From Cordylochernes scorpioides (Eukaryota > Arthropoda > Arachnida > Pseudoscorpiones > Chernetidae), in contig CP092863.1 of assembly GCA_030710605.1 (NCBI GenBank), positions 60,056,899 through 60,120,898 of the forward strand: DNA of 64,000 bases. Reading direction: 5' to 3'. The notes under the pieces were generated by a model. That model saw nothing but the letters and a program-made list of their open reading frames with translations. It was not told where the DNA came from and made no database searches. Positions within the stretch are counted from its first letter, which is position 1; every line of letters begins with the position of its first letter. Shown piece by piece: positions 21,009-63,619 of this stretch. Both the position numbers and the translations under genes were made by a program.

Positions 21009-21385
21009 GGTACACATTGTATTGGAGAGATTTTTCAACACCATGTGCCTTTACATGATGAGTGAAAAGGATGATAAAAGATTTTATAATGAAAACACAT
21101 GAAACATTTTTGAAAATTTAATTTTATTTAAAACCTAACACAGGGGTAAACAATAATATAACATGTAGTTGAGAAAGTTTAGAAACCAATAGGATAACAA
21201 ATCCTTTATATTTAATGGGATTTAGCTGTGGTGGGAGATCAAACATTCATATAAACACTCCACTCTCAATAATTGCTGAGAAAAGCACCATCTAGTGAAA
21301 GAAAAATCAACTAAACGTTGATTTAGGTTGTTTCTTATTATTGAACATAATATATAGGACATATTGGAAAATAATGGTCATCCCA
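21009..21385. other. AT-rich spacer
   Basis: No gene or repeat recognised. Confidence 0.45.
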
Positions 21386-21695
21386 TTTTTTTTTGCTTAT
21401 CCCTATTACACGTGGTACAGGCCATGAAAATGGTGGGTAGAAGTAAACGACTGCTTTTACTGTAAGTGCACCACATGTCTACCCATGTGAAAAGCAGTTC
21501 GACTTTGCACTTACAAATGTGCCAAAGCCCCGTTTGGTTACTTGCACTCGCTGGTGGGGTTGGACTTTTGCAAGAATTGGGGGCCATTGGGGCATTTTTT
21601 TTTTTAAATCAGAAAAAAAGTGCCCAATGCAGGAATTGAACCTGGGTCGTAGCGGTTGAAAACGAACGGTTTAAACCATCCTTCCACCGTCTCCA
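21386..21695 (-). repeat. SINE family A copy
   Basis: T-run at 21387-21395, head at about 21625-21695. Nearly full length. Confidence 0.85.
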
Positions 21696-21876
21696 TGGTC
21701 ATCCCATAATATAGAAGAACTTAAATCAGCATTTAGTTAATTTTTGTTCTACTAGATGGCACTCTGCCATATAAAATGCTGATGTTAGCAATCAGGATAT
21801 GCCCTTTTTAATATATACATATTGTAGCAAAGTATTAATTATATTTTATACACAGATTATTGATTTGCTCCAATAT

Positions 21877-22053
21877 ACCTCGATTCTTGCAAAAGTCCAA
21901 CCCCACCAGCGAGTGCAAGTAATCAAATGGGGCTCTGGGACATTTGTAAGTGCAAAGTCGAACTGCTTTTCACATGTGTAGACATGTGGTGCACTTACAG
22001 TAAAAGCAGTAGCCTACTTCTACCCAACATGATTATCATGGCCTGTACCATGT
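21877..22053 (+). repeat. SINE family A copy, 5' truncated
   Basis: Starts within the body at CGATTCTTGCAAAAGTCC and ends at CCTGTACCATGTG, where it joins a family B copy directly. Confidence 0.8.
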
Positions 22054-22313
22054 GTTGTTGTTGTTGTTGTTTCTTATCCCCTTGTGTAAAGATTACACAA
22101 ATTCCATGAGTTCATGCTCATGGAATGGGGTATAGGGGTGCAGCTTTCGTTGATCATGGCATCATGATCCAGGCACACTTTGGTGAAAGTCTGACTTTGC
22201 CTGTAGTTTGAGGCCGTTCCTAACATGGAAGCAGACGCCTTTGCTGCCGACTCTAACATGAGTACAGACGCAGCTCCTCCGTATCCCTGGAGTGGGACCC
22301 TTGCTGAGGTCTA
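22054..22313 (-). repeat. SINE-like family B copy
   Basis: The longest copy. Its (TTG)n tail abuts the SINE A copy, so tail-to-tail insertion is likely. The sequence beyond 22313 (to about 22605) is open on the plus strand but has no recognisable domain. Confidence 0.75.
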
Positions 22314-22606
22314 TCAACTGGGTCAGTTGAAGTCAGGATTTTTAAAGAGGTCTACTCCTCTTCTAACAATGCTGCTGTTGGTCCGCGACTGCTTATTCGT
22401 CAGAGTTATTCTGCTTGTTTCGCAGCTGGCCTTCATATCTGAAGGTCGTTCCCCTATCCCTGGATACCCTACCCCTATACTCTGGACACTTCCCTCATTG
22501 TTTATCATGTATCTTATTAATTTTGACTTTTTGCTTGCCTTAAATAAATTGCCATGTCATCCTGAAGTTTGTCTCTCCTTATTTTCTACGGTACAATGTA
22601 TGTAGT

Positions 22607-22743
22607 AGAATCTCTCTATAAAGGAGACCTAGTTGCAGAGCCAAAGTGTCCTTACTGGAGAGCTGCTAAATAGTAAAAATGATAATTTTGGCAATGAAAA
22701 TTGTCTTTTATAGAGAGGTGTCCTCTCATAGAGGTTCGACAGT
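22607..22743. repeat. MITE F2 copy
   Basis: Ends AGTAGAATCTCTCTATAAAG and TAGAGGTTCGACAGTG. Somewhat shortened. Confidence 0.8.
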
Positions 22744-22767
22744 GTCTATATATAAATATTAGTTCCT

Positions 22768-23030
22768 GAGCAGTAACAAGCTCACTAAAAAACCTGGGCT
22801 CAGCTGGCCCGGCTGATAGTACCCTGTGAGGGCTCCTAATCCAGGAATACAGGATGAGCAGTGTTTGTACTCCATGTTAGGAGCGGCTGCACATGGTGTC
22901 TGTTCCTCATGTCAGAGGCGGCCATTTCTTTTGGAGCTAAATCGGCCTGCCACTGAGTAGTGCTTCCAGTCTTAATGACAAAAGCAGATGCAATCTACTT
23001 CACCCAGTGTGGAAATAAGAAAGAAGAAGA
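22768..23030 (+). repeat. Dispersed repeat family C copy
   Basis: Starts at GCAGTAACAAGCTCACTAAA, carries the CGGCCATTTCTTTTGGAGC block and ends with AAATAAGAAAGAAGAAGAAG. Confidence 0.8.
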
Positions 23031-23185
23031 AGAGTTCCTCCCAAAAGATCTATTTCTAAAACCTTCCTATAAGCAACCAATGGTTCACAATTGTAAGCGA
23101 GTCAACTAGAGTGGACTGATTATATGGCTGGTTACGCCCATCCCTCCATATAGAGGAGGAATCACAGATATGGAAGCACTCTATT

Positions 23186-23397
23186 TTTTTTTCTTATCCC
23201 TAGTACACGTGGTACAGGCCATGATAATCATGGTGGGAAGAGGTAGGCGACTGCTTTTATTGTAAGTACACCACATGTCTACACATGTGAAAAGCAGTTC
23301 GACTTTGCAGTTACAAATGTACCAGAGCCCCATTTGGTTACTTGCACTCGCTGGTGGAGTTGGACTTTTGCAAGAATCGGGAGCCATTGGAGCATTA
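23186..23397 (-). repeat. SINE family A copy, head truncated
   Basis: T-run at 23184-23192; ends at GAGCCATTGGAGCATT, so the tRNA head is missing. Confidence 0.8.
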
Positions 23398-23567
23398 GAA
23401 CACCTCTATATAAGAGTTTGACATAGAGGCCTCAAATTATTTATTTTAAGGGCAGTTTGAAAAAAACAAAAATGCATTTCTGAACTATAGTCTCATGAGG
23501 TTTTAATGAAGAGCAGGGTCGCTTGTAATTAATAGTTTCAGATTGAAGGCATCAATATATCCTAAAT

Positions 23568-23835
23568 AAACATAAGGTAATAAGATCAATTTTAAATCTA
23601 TAATTGTGCCTTATCATATCCTAAAGAGTAGAGAAACATGGCTATATAGACAGTGCTGGGTGTATCACAGATGGAGAAAATAAGACATATATTTGATGTT
23701 TCAGTAAAAACTCTGGAGAGAAAGGAGGTGAGAATAGTAACACAAGGTAATAAGACCAAATCTAAATAAAAAAATAGTGTTTTACGTTTCTGTAACAGCA
23801 TTGTTACCCTCTTCAGACAAAAGTACTGAATCTTA
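23568..23835. repeat. Two partial MITE F1 pieces
   Basis: An outer-arm remnant at 23568-23618 (AAACATAAGGTAATAAGATC to TTGTGCCTTATCA) and a left half-copy at 23739-23835 ending in CAGACAAAAGTACTGAAT. They may be two decayed copies. Confidence 0.65.
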
Positions 23836-24164
23836 TCATTATCTGACAAAAGTACTGAAATAGACAGCATTAAACAACACTAACAAGATTTAAAACAGGC
23901 CTGTTGGGAATAAAGCAAAGATAGAAAAAATGAATTAATTTAGAAAACCATGAATAAACAAATGACCAATTTAAATAGATAGTTTTTGTGTCTAACTATT
24001 GCAGCGATAGGCAGGTGGTATTCCTGAGGATATTGAACGACAGGGTTTGGTGATCTCAAATATAATGGGCTTTATTTAACTATGATGAATGCTACATAAA
24101 ATTAGACCTATATCAGTTGGAGCAAGTATCCGGCTATTTTGCCAATAATCTTTTTGCTAATTTA

Positions 24165-24400
24165 AGCCTCTTCTCTTTCCTCAATTTCTTCAGTGGGCTT
24201 TTTATCAATTTCTGCCTTTTCACTTTCTTCAACTTCTACAAGAGGCTTCCCATAGTTTTCTTTATCCCTTTATTCTTCTGAGCACGAGTATTCTATCTCC
24301 TAGGCTCTATTATCTTCTTCAACATGAATCTTATCAATCCCCTTCTAATCTCACCAACTCTGCTAATCTCCACTGCACCGGCCATCCTGTTGTGCCTTTT
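24165..24400 (-). pseudogene. Degenerate acidic coding-like remnant
   Basis: A minus-strand frame reads an acidic tail ending EEIEEREEA and a stop at about 24165, preceded by DKENYGKPLVEVEESEKAEI. Two in-frame stops lie upstream. It looks like the decayed C-terminus of an acidic protein or low-complexity sequence by chance. No family recognised. Confidence 0.2.
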
Positions 24401-24599
24401 ATACATTCCTTTCCCATTCAAAGTCTCACTGATTGGTTCTCGTGATCCGTGGATGATACTATACAAATGATCTTATGAAAATTACATTATGTAAATCATC
24501 TAGTTTTAACAAGGCCATCTCAAGCAAATGAAGATAGAAAACAACAACAAAATCTACCCCACTTGCCCAAAATGTAGTTTGGCATCTGTAGCTCCTGAA

Positions 24600-24735
24600 C
24601 ACATTTTGGCTTGCATTAGATGTACTAAACCGAACCTTTGGGAGAGGCTGCTGCTTATCAAAAACAGCTCGAGGAGCATGAACTCATGGAATTCGTGTAA
24701 TAATTTCACATGGAGATAAGAAACAACAACAAAGA
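24600..24735 (+). repeat. Family B-related 3' end
   Basis: Shares GAGCATGAACTCATGGAATT and the tail GATAAGAAACAACAACAA with family B, but the upstream part (CCTTTGGGAGAGGCTGCTG) instead matches 54399-54497. A second subfamily. Confidence 0.65.
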
Positions 24736-24739
24736 AATA

Positions 24740-25063
24740 AATCTTACATCATCAGACACAAAAGTACAGAATTATCTTAATACCTTGTGTTTCTAATCAA
24801 AAATCCAAATTAAATATACTTATCAGTTATAGAGAAATAAATTTAAAAAAAAAATTAACAATAACTTTCTTTTATTATGTTAAAACAAACTTTTGAGTGA
24901 AAATGCTCTTCCACTAATTGAAGTTATGTGGAGAAATACAGGCTATTTACAAAATTCCAATATTTACCTACACACGCATGGGAGTGAAGAGTGACCATTT
25001 GAAAACAAAACAAATTAAAAACATTAAATATTTTAGGTATAACAATCATACTATACTATTCAT
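24740..25063. other. AT-rich flank of the mariner element
   Basis: Contains a decayed F1 end near 24770-24830 (ACCTTGTGTTTCTAATC). No gene recognised. Confidence 0.4.
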
Positions 25064-25065
25064 TA

Positions 25066-26381
25066 TGCTAGGTGTGTTCAAAAAGTATCGCGACTTTTGA
25101 ATTTTCGCGGGTTACGTATATTCGAATTTCGATCTTTTTGTGGCTTTATGTTGGTACTCATGCCTCTCACTTATGCCGACAAGTTCGGCCATTTTGAATG
25201 TTCACTTAATTGTTGACAGCTGCTTTGCTTGCAGGTGTTTTGGATCGTCTTCGATTTTTACCTATTAAAAAAAAATGGATCAAAGAACCTGTATCAAATT
25301 TTTTGTGAAAAACGAAATTAAGTGCGCGGATGCATTCCGAATGTTGACAGTGGCATACGGAGAAGCTACCTTGGACCGAAGCAACGTTTATCGGTGGTAC
25401 AAAATGTTCTCAGAAGGCCGAGAAGATGTGAACGACGAAGAGCGTGCCGGACGCCCGAGCACTTCAACAACAGACGAAAAAATTAATGAAGTGGAGAAAA
25501 TGATATTGGCCAATCGTCGAATCACCGTTAGAGAAGTTGCTGAGGACCTAAACATATCGATTGGCTCGTGCCATTCGATTTTTATCAATGATTTGGGCAT
25601 GAGACGGGTCGCCGCGAAATTCGTACCAAAATTGCTCAATTGCAACCAAAAACAGCATCGCATGAACATTGCTAATGAGATGTTGGACTCTGTCCGCGAC
25701 GACCCAAATTTGCTCCAGAGGGTCATAACTGGTGACGAAGCGTGGGTTTATGGTTATGACGTGAAAACCAAAGCTCAATCATCTCAATGGAAGCTGCCGC
25801 ACGAACCAAGACCGAAAAAAGCACGCCAAGTTCGGTCGAATGTGACAGTTTTGCTGACAGTTTTCTTCGATTGCAGGGGCGTGGTGCATCATGAGTTCTT
25901 GCCACAGGGTAGAACGGTCAATAAGGAATATTACCTGCAAGTTATGCGCAATTTGCGCGAAGCAATCCGCCAGAAACGCCCGGATTTGTGGAAGAACAAA
26001 AATTGACTTTTGCACCACGATAACGCCTCTGCTCACACATCGTTGCTTGTGCGTGACTTTTTGGCCAAAAACAAAACACTAATGATGCCGCAGCCACCGT
26101 ATTCCCCAGATCTGGCCCCCTGTGACTTTTTCTTGTTCCCTAAACTGAAGAGGCCGATGAAAGGACGACGTTACGCTACACTTGACGAGATAAAGACGGC
26201 ATCGAAGGAGGAGCTGAAAAAGATTTTAAAAAATGATTTTTTGAAGTGCTTCGAAGATTGGAAAAACCGCTGGCACAAGTGTATAATATCTCATGGGGAT
26301 TACTTTGAAGGGTATTCATGAATAAATAAATAATTTTTGAAAAAACACAAAAGTCTCGATACTTTTTGAACACACCTCGTA
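25066..26381 (+). mobile_element. Full-length mariner DNA transposon
   Basis: 1,316 bp between TA duplications (25064-25065 and 26382-26383). The terminal inverted repeats share AGGTGTGTTCAAAAAGTATC at 25070-25089, mirrored near 26357-26377. The internal order (5' UTR, one transposase frame, short 3' UTR) is that of an intact mariner. Apart from one stop in the transposase it looks complete, so the insertion is probably recent relative to its neighbours. Confidence 0.95.
25275..26321 (+). pseudogene. Mariner transposase with one in-frame stop
   Basis: One frame of 348 codons, close to the usual mariner length (about 345). The N-terminal helix-turn-helix region is present. The first catalytic Asp is residue 154 (VITGDEAW), the second is residue 249 (HHDNASAH), and the third is residue 284 (YSPDLAPCDFF). 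That leaves 34 residues between the last two, the mariner D,D34D spacing. A TGA at 26004-26006 (codon 244, between KNKN and LLHHD) is the only stop before the end, at a site where mariners commonly have Trp. As it stands the product would lack two of the three catalytic Asp residues. Confidence 0.95.
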
Positions 26382-26454
26382 TATAGAGTGGTTTATAAAA
26401 AATATAGGTTTTGTGTGTAATAGGGTTTGCATTGTATCTTCATAAATAAATAAC

Positions 26455-26802
26455 AATACATACAAGAAAATAAGACCTGATCCAAATAAATTAATAGTGT
26501 GCGATATATACAGATATATGACTTTAATTATATTAAAAAAAAAAAAGAATTCCACTTCTAATTCTAAGAATAATATTTTAGGTTGTCTTAAAAAAACTAT
26601 TTTTTCTGATCAGCTATCTTTTTCACACACTTGATAACAGTACTATTTAAGAACAAGCTGTGAAATTTTTTCCTATTCAGTACTTTTGCCTGATGATGGT
26701 AACAACGCTGTTACAGAAATGTCACACACAATTAGTTTATTTGGATTAGGTCTTATTTTCTTGTAGCTATATAATCTATAATCCAAATAGTGCTTCATCA
26801 AA
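26455..26802. repeat. MITE F1 subfamily copy, interrupted
   Basis: The left arm (ACAAGAAAATAAGACC) is at 26460-26505 and the right arm at 26675-26802. Between them lies about 165 bp of unrelated AT-rich sequence. Confidence 0.75.
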
Positions 26803-26844
26803 TAACAATCAAGAAAAAGAGAGTATTAAAACATAGAGTGCAAT

Positions 26845-26946
26845 TTCATTATATACAGTTACGAGCATCATTCCTCATCTCTGTCACGGTTTGCTTTTTT
26901 TTTGGAATGGCGCCCTCCTATTGGTTGGCTACAATCACGCCACCTT

Positions 26947-26981
<35 letters not shown>

Positions 26982-26990
26982 ACCCCCTTT
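26845..26990. repeat. Poly-C-associated repeat module
   Basis: About 115 bp (TACAGTTACGAGC, CATCTCTGTCACGG, GGAATGGCGCCCTCCTATTG, CAATCACGCCACC) ending in an uninterrupted C-run of about 34. The same module, with a shorter C-run, occurs at 59730-59845. Confidence 0.85.
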
Positions 26991-27155
26991 AACCCTGGTT
27001 AAATCAACATGAAATCTTGGCTCTAAGTTGGTTTCTTATAAGGAGGTTAAGGATGGTTATAAAGCACTGACAACATAGATGGAAGATCCAAGATAGAGAG
27101 ATTGCATAGACATAATAGAAAACAAAAAAAAAGAGTATTAAGGTATATATATATA
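26991..27155. other. Short spacer
   Basis: Nothing recognised, apart from an A-run and a TA repeat just before the Tc1-like element. Confidence 0.4.
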
Positions 27156-27157
27156 TA

Positions 27158-27779
27158 CACTCATGGACAGTACTTAAGGAAGTTGTACCTTTTTACATGT
27201 ATATCGGGATTCAGACAATAACTCTGAAAGATAAACTCATGGACAAAACTTAAGGAAGTTGTACCTTTTAGCATGTATTTAGGCATTCAGACAATAACTC
27301 TGAAAGATACACTAATGGACAAAATTTACGGAAGTTGTACCTTTTTGCATGTATATCGGGATTCAGACAATAACTCTGAAAGATAAACTCATGGACAAAA
27401 CTTAAGGAAGTTGTACCTTTTAGCATGTATTTAGGTATTCAGACAATAACTCTGAAAGATACACTAATGGACAAAATTTACGGAAGTTGTACCTTTTAAC
27501 ATGTATATCGGGATTCAGACAATAACTCTGAAAGATATTATATTGACCTTTATTGAAGACAAAAGTTAACCAAGTGTAAACAAAATAACTATTGGACAAA
27601 TTTCAGGGAAGTGGTACTTTTTAGCATGTATTAGGGATTCAGACAATAACTCTGAAAGATATTGCAGTGACCTTTATTGAAGACAAGTATGAACAAAATT
27701 GCCTCTGTCTCCTAAAAAAAAAGATAGATGACTGGCAACATTAAAGACTTTTCACTTGTACAAGTTTTGTCCATGAGTG
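27158..27779. mobile_element. Non-autonomous Tc1-like element with amplified terminal repeat
   Basis: Starts CACTCATGGACA and ends TGTCCATGAGTG between TA dinucleotides (27156-27157, 27780-27781), the Tc1/mariner pattern. The left terminal block (CTCATGGACAAAACTTAAGG to AACTCTGAAAGATA, 76 bp) is repeated in tandem about five times, then a partial copy. A related copy lies at 61788-62185. Confidence 0.85.
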
Positions 27780-27936
27780 TAACATTAAGTTGCAGGAGTA
27801 TGGTATTCATGTACTAAAAAAAGTATCTTTCTTTAAATATGCATCAAATCAATGCATTCACCCCTGTAGAAAATGTGAAGGTGTTGAAATTAAAGTAGCC
27901 CTTGTACTGATGAGTGCCATAACCATGGTACACAAG

Positions 27937-28092
27937 ACACCTAATTGCATAGCTAAAGTGTCCTTTAGGGAGAGGTGTCCTCTTACAAGAGAGTTGCTAA
28001 ATTGTAAAAATGGTAATTTTGCAAATGAAAACTGTTCTTGTGGAGAGGTGTCCGCTAGCGGGGTATCCGCTAAAGGTAGGTTCTACTTTATA
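27937..28092. repeat. MITE F2 copy
   Basis: Internal blocks are intact (CACCTAATTGCATAGC, GTTGCTAAATTGTAAAAATG). The right end is GGTAGGTTCTACTTTATA. Confidence 0.85.
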
Positions 28093-28237
28093 TAGGTTGT
28101 TGGCTTTTTTTGTCTAAATTTGCTGACACTAATGTTGTGGCTTATTTTTATTGCCACCTTTAGATTTTACACTGGGGTGATAAACACTTGATTTAACACA
28201 TATTTAAAAGGAAGAGATGTCTCTTTTGGTATATCTA

Positions 28238-28833
28238 CAGTAAAACCCTTCTATAGCAACCCCAATGGAACTTAACTTGTGGTTCACTATAGCCATGGTT
28301 TGTTATAGTTTACTACATAGTTTTGTCCAATACAGTATTAGAGCTCTGAGAGAAACAGTCTGGTAGATTAAATTGGCGAAACCGCTGGGAGGGTTCACCA
28401 CTGATGAGCCAAGCCCTCACAATTATTTTTCATTGCAGTAAGGACAGTAGAAGTTTATTTTATGTGCAAAAGAAATTCCATGCTTTAATGATTTCATTTC
28501 CTATATAAATATAATATGATAAAATATATAATAAAGCGTTATTGCTGAATGGTAAAATACAATATTAGAGCTCTGAGAAGTGGTCTGGAAGATTAAATTG
28601 GTGAAATGGCTAGGAGGGTTCACCACTGATGACCTAAGCTATCCCAATATATTTTTTCATCACAGTAATGACAGTAGAAGTTTGTTTTTTATGTATAAAA
28701 GAAACATTTGTGCTTTAATGTTTTTCGATATCCTATAGTTTACTGTATTATAAGATAAAAATGAGGATTATTTTAAGTTTGTTATAAGAGAAGGTTCGCT
28801 ATATCTCAGGTTTGTTATAGCAAGGTTTTACTG
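28238..28833. repeat. MITE family F4 carrying two F5-like inserts
   Basis: Ends CAGTAAAACCCTTCTATAGC and GCAAGGTTTTACTG, flanked by TA. Inside, TATAGCCATGGTTTGTTATAG-type repeats are interrupted by two partial F5 segments (28365-28462 and 28583-28690) that share GGAGGGTTCACCACTGATGA. Confidence 0.75.
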
Positions 28834-28997
28834 TATATATATATATATATCAATAAAAATAAGGTAGCCTCTGTTGTTTTGACTTCCCATATACATATGT
28901 ATTACATTATATAACAAAGTTCTACTCTAATGAAGGAATCATTACAAATAAAGAATTCATGATAATTTAAAAAACAAGCCAGATATTTCTTATACCA

Positions 28998-29175
28998 TTA
29001 AACCTGTCTATAGCGCCCCTCTTGGGACTCACCAAAATAGGGTGCTATAGAGAGGAGGTGCTATAGGCAGGTCACTTTAAATGTAAATCACATCGTACTA
29101 CATATTTAAAATCGGGCGCCATAGAGAGGGAGGCACTATTTAGAGGGGGGTGCTATATAGACAGGTTTAACTGTA
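28998..29175. repeat. MITE family F3, type copy
   Basis: Family F3: terminal inverted repeats ACAGTTAAACCTGTCTATAG and CTATAGACAGGTTTAACTGT, inner arms CGCCCCCTCTAAATAGCGCC and ATCGGGCGCTATAGAGAGG. About 170 bp, TA flanks, no coding. Confidence 0.85.
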
Positions 29176-29785
29176 TTAGAATTAGGGACCACAAAATGTG
29201 TGTTGAGGTAAGTATCTATGATATGAAATAATACATCATCACAGTATAACTAGAGGATGATTCTGTGCCTGGACAACACAGGAGGAACATTGTTTTATTT
29301 GACATCTCCTATATATTACAATACATACAACACACACACATACTATCTATAAAAATGTAAATGAACAAGCTAGATAGATCTATGAGTGGAGTTTAACATC
29401 AAGAATTAGTAAATTTAATGCTACTTTTTTCAGTTAAAAACAATTTCCTACTGCAATGATAACATATTGGGAAGATGGGGCTCAGCAGTAATGAGCTCTT
29501 CCAGTATTCACAATCTACAAAGCCATGGTTAAACATCTAGCTGCCAATTTGTAGTGATGGTTTGGACACAAATACCATCACCCAGATTTCTTCTACATTG
29601 CCATATTTATAAAAGTAGAACAGCCAATTACAACAGTAGATTGGTAGATGGCAAAAATGGCTGGGAGATTATGAAGATGGTCTTTCGAATATATTTTCTT
29701 TCACAGTATGAAATTACTTTTAAGAAAAAAAGTAACATAGAAATAATTATTATATATATATAGGGGGGTACATTGGTAGGAAGGA
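29176..29785. other. 3' flank of ATM
   Basis: Downstream (minus strand) of the ATM stop. Contains a CA repeat near 29325-29340 and an F5-like fragment at 29440-29520. A 3' UTR must lie here, but I cannot place a polyadenylation site with confidence. Confidence 0.4.
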
Positions 29786-61738
<31,953 letters not shown>

Positions 61739-61787
61739 CTTCACTCAATACAAGACAGTGAGCTAGTTCTTTTTACATTTAGATATA

Positions 61788-62185
61788 CACTTATGGACAA
61801 AACTTAAGAAGGGAAAATTCTTTGATGTCATCGTTTGTCTATTTTTTGAAAGAGACAGATGAAATTTTGTTCACATATGGTATCTCATGTGTCTTTAATA
61901 AAGGTCACCATGTATCAAATAAAAAACCCACCAGCGAGTGCAAGTAACCAAATGGAGCTCTGGCACATTTGTAAGTGCAAAGTCGAACTGCTTTTCACAT
62001 GTGAAGATATGTGGTACACTTACAGTAAAAGCAGTCGCTAACTCCTACCCACCATGATTATCATGACCTGTACCACGTGTACTAGGGATAAGCAAAAAAA
62101 AAAGTATCAAATATCAAAGTTATTGTCTGAATCCTGTTATACATGTTAAAAGGTACAACACCTCCTTAAGTTTTGTCCATGAGTG
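61788..62185. mobile_element. Non-autonomous Tc1-like element with nested SINE
   Basis: CACTTATGGACAAAACTTAA at the left and AAGTTTTGTCCATGAGTG at the right, TA flanks; same family as 27158-27779 but without tandem amplification. A SINE A copy sits inside it. Confidence 0.82.
61926..62102 (+). repeat. SINE family A copy with 10-bp target duplication
   Basis: 5'-truncated (starts CCCACCAGCGAGTGC) and ends GGGATAAGC plus an A-run. GTATCAAATA flanks it on both sides (61913-61922 and 62103-62112). The flanks show it inserted into the Tc1-like element by target-primed reverse transcription. Confidence 0.88.
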
Positions 62186-62687
62186 TAGATATATAGCACA
62201 AGTTACTATAATTAGTAAAATTAAGAAGATATGGATTGAAGAGAGCTGTGCACGAAAAGCAAAATTATTTGTGATAATATATTACAGAAACCTCTCTTTT
62301 AATAAAATACCTCATCATCAAAAATAAACTTTCCAATGCAGAATATACAAGCAAAATGAACCATACAATAGTCGAAGTGAGCTGGTAAATCAAATTGTCT
62401 GTGGGGAAGTATTCAACACAATTGAACCAAGCCTTCCTGAATCATCTTCAGTTCACTGATTGTAGAGTTCTATTTTATTAAAAAGAAATAGCGTTGAAAA
62501 ATTCCTCAACCTCAATGTATAGAGTGCACTATGTTTATTATCTACACACATATATAAATAGGGGAAAATATCAGTATTGTTTGCTTCATGCTATTTCTTT
62601 AAGATGCTTAGCATCTAGCTGGCAGATACAAGCTTTCAGAAAATAAAATTTCTCATATATTGCATAAATCAACAATTCAAATTTCCT
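62186..62687. other. Unassigned sequence upstream of the last visible ATM exon
   Basis: AT-rich, presumably ATM intron. No exon recognised. Confidence 0.4.
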
Positions 62688-62935
62688 GATCCAGGGATAC
62701 AGGATGAGCAGCGTTTGTACTCCATGTTAGGAGCGGCTGCACATGGCGTCTGTTCCTCATGTCAGAGGCGGCCATTTCTTTTGGAGCTAAGTCGGCCTGC
62801 CACTGAGTAGTGCTCCCAGTCTTAATGACAAAGGCAGATGCATTTTACTTTACCCAATCATGATGGTTGTCAAATCTCAAGCTTTACAAGCTTGATACCT
62901 TAGTGTGATTGAGTGGAGATAAGAAAGAAGAAGAA
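62688..62935 (+). repeat. Dispersed repeat family C copy, 5' truncated
   Basis: Starts at CTGATCCAGGGATACAGG and ends GTGGAGATAAGAAAGAAGAA. It preserves the GTATC-containing junction AAGCTTTACAAGCTTGATAC before the tail. Confidence 0.8.
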
Positions 62936-63029
62936 GACAATTCAAATAGAAAAAAATTAATATATGTGATAATCTGTATATAGCAATATGTAACCCCACT
63001 ACATCTATGCAATGTATCGTCAAAAGATT

Positions 63030-63619
63030 TAATAAAAGTTAGGCTTCGCGAAAAGGGAATAACAATTAACAGGATTGCATCATCCAGGAAGTAAAGGTCA
63101 CTGCCCAGGACCCCATAAAACTTAAGTTCAAAGACCTTCTTCTTCCTGGAAGATTGCAATCATGGCAACAATGGAGGTACTAAGTCAATCAAAGTTAAGC
63201 AGGCCAATCAACAACCAATCACCTTTAAGCATGACCAAATGATAGCGAATCATCGGAGAGCACGTGGAGGGTTCTCCACCAATGAGAAGTCGAGAGAGTT
63301 AATGACGATGATCTCGGACAAGAAGTTAAAAAGAAGGTAGGTGACTGTGCTAGAAGCAAGGTGTGCTCAACTTAGGCTCCAACCAAGGTAGTGTCCGCTC
63401 CATCATGTGAAAGGCCAAGTACCTTCTCCAGTCTCATCACTCTCCCTTTCGTAAGGTCTATTTTCTATCCCATCCAGGTGTGCTCATTCTTCCCCTGTGG
63501 AAAACCACCATTCGACCAAGACTGCGCCATCAATCACCAATTCAACATAATCTGACATAGGATTCAAATGGGTTATTACAGAGAGTCGACAGGATCTTAC
63601 ACAACGACAACTTTATATT
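63030..63619 (+). mobile_element. Candidate LTR of a retroelement
   Basis: GC-richer block starting near GTTAGGCTTCGCGAAAAGGG and ending GGGTTATTACA just before the tandem leader array. The layout parallels 3420-3960, where a TATA/initiator block precedes the same GAGTCGACAGGATC motif. No second LTR or coding region is visible, so this is an inference. Confidence 0.4.

Noticed and set aside
22225-22605. 126-codon plus-strand ORF with hydrophobic stretches
   Set aside because: Its first third is the family B repeat and the rest has no recognisable domain. The membrane-like character comes from T-rich sequence.
26790-27002. Proline-rich ORF ending in poly-Pro
   Set aside because: The Pro run is the translation of a homopolymeric C-tract at the end of a dispersed repeat.
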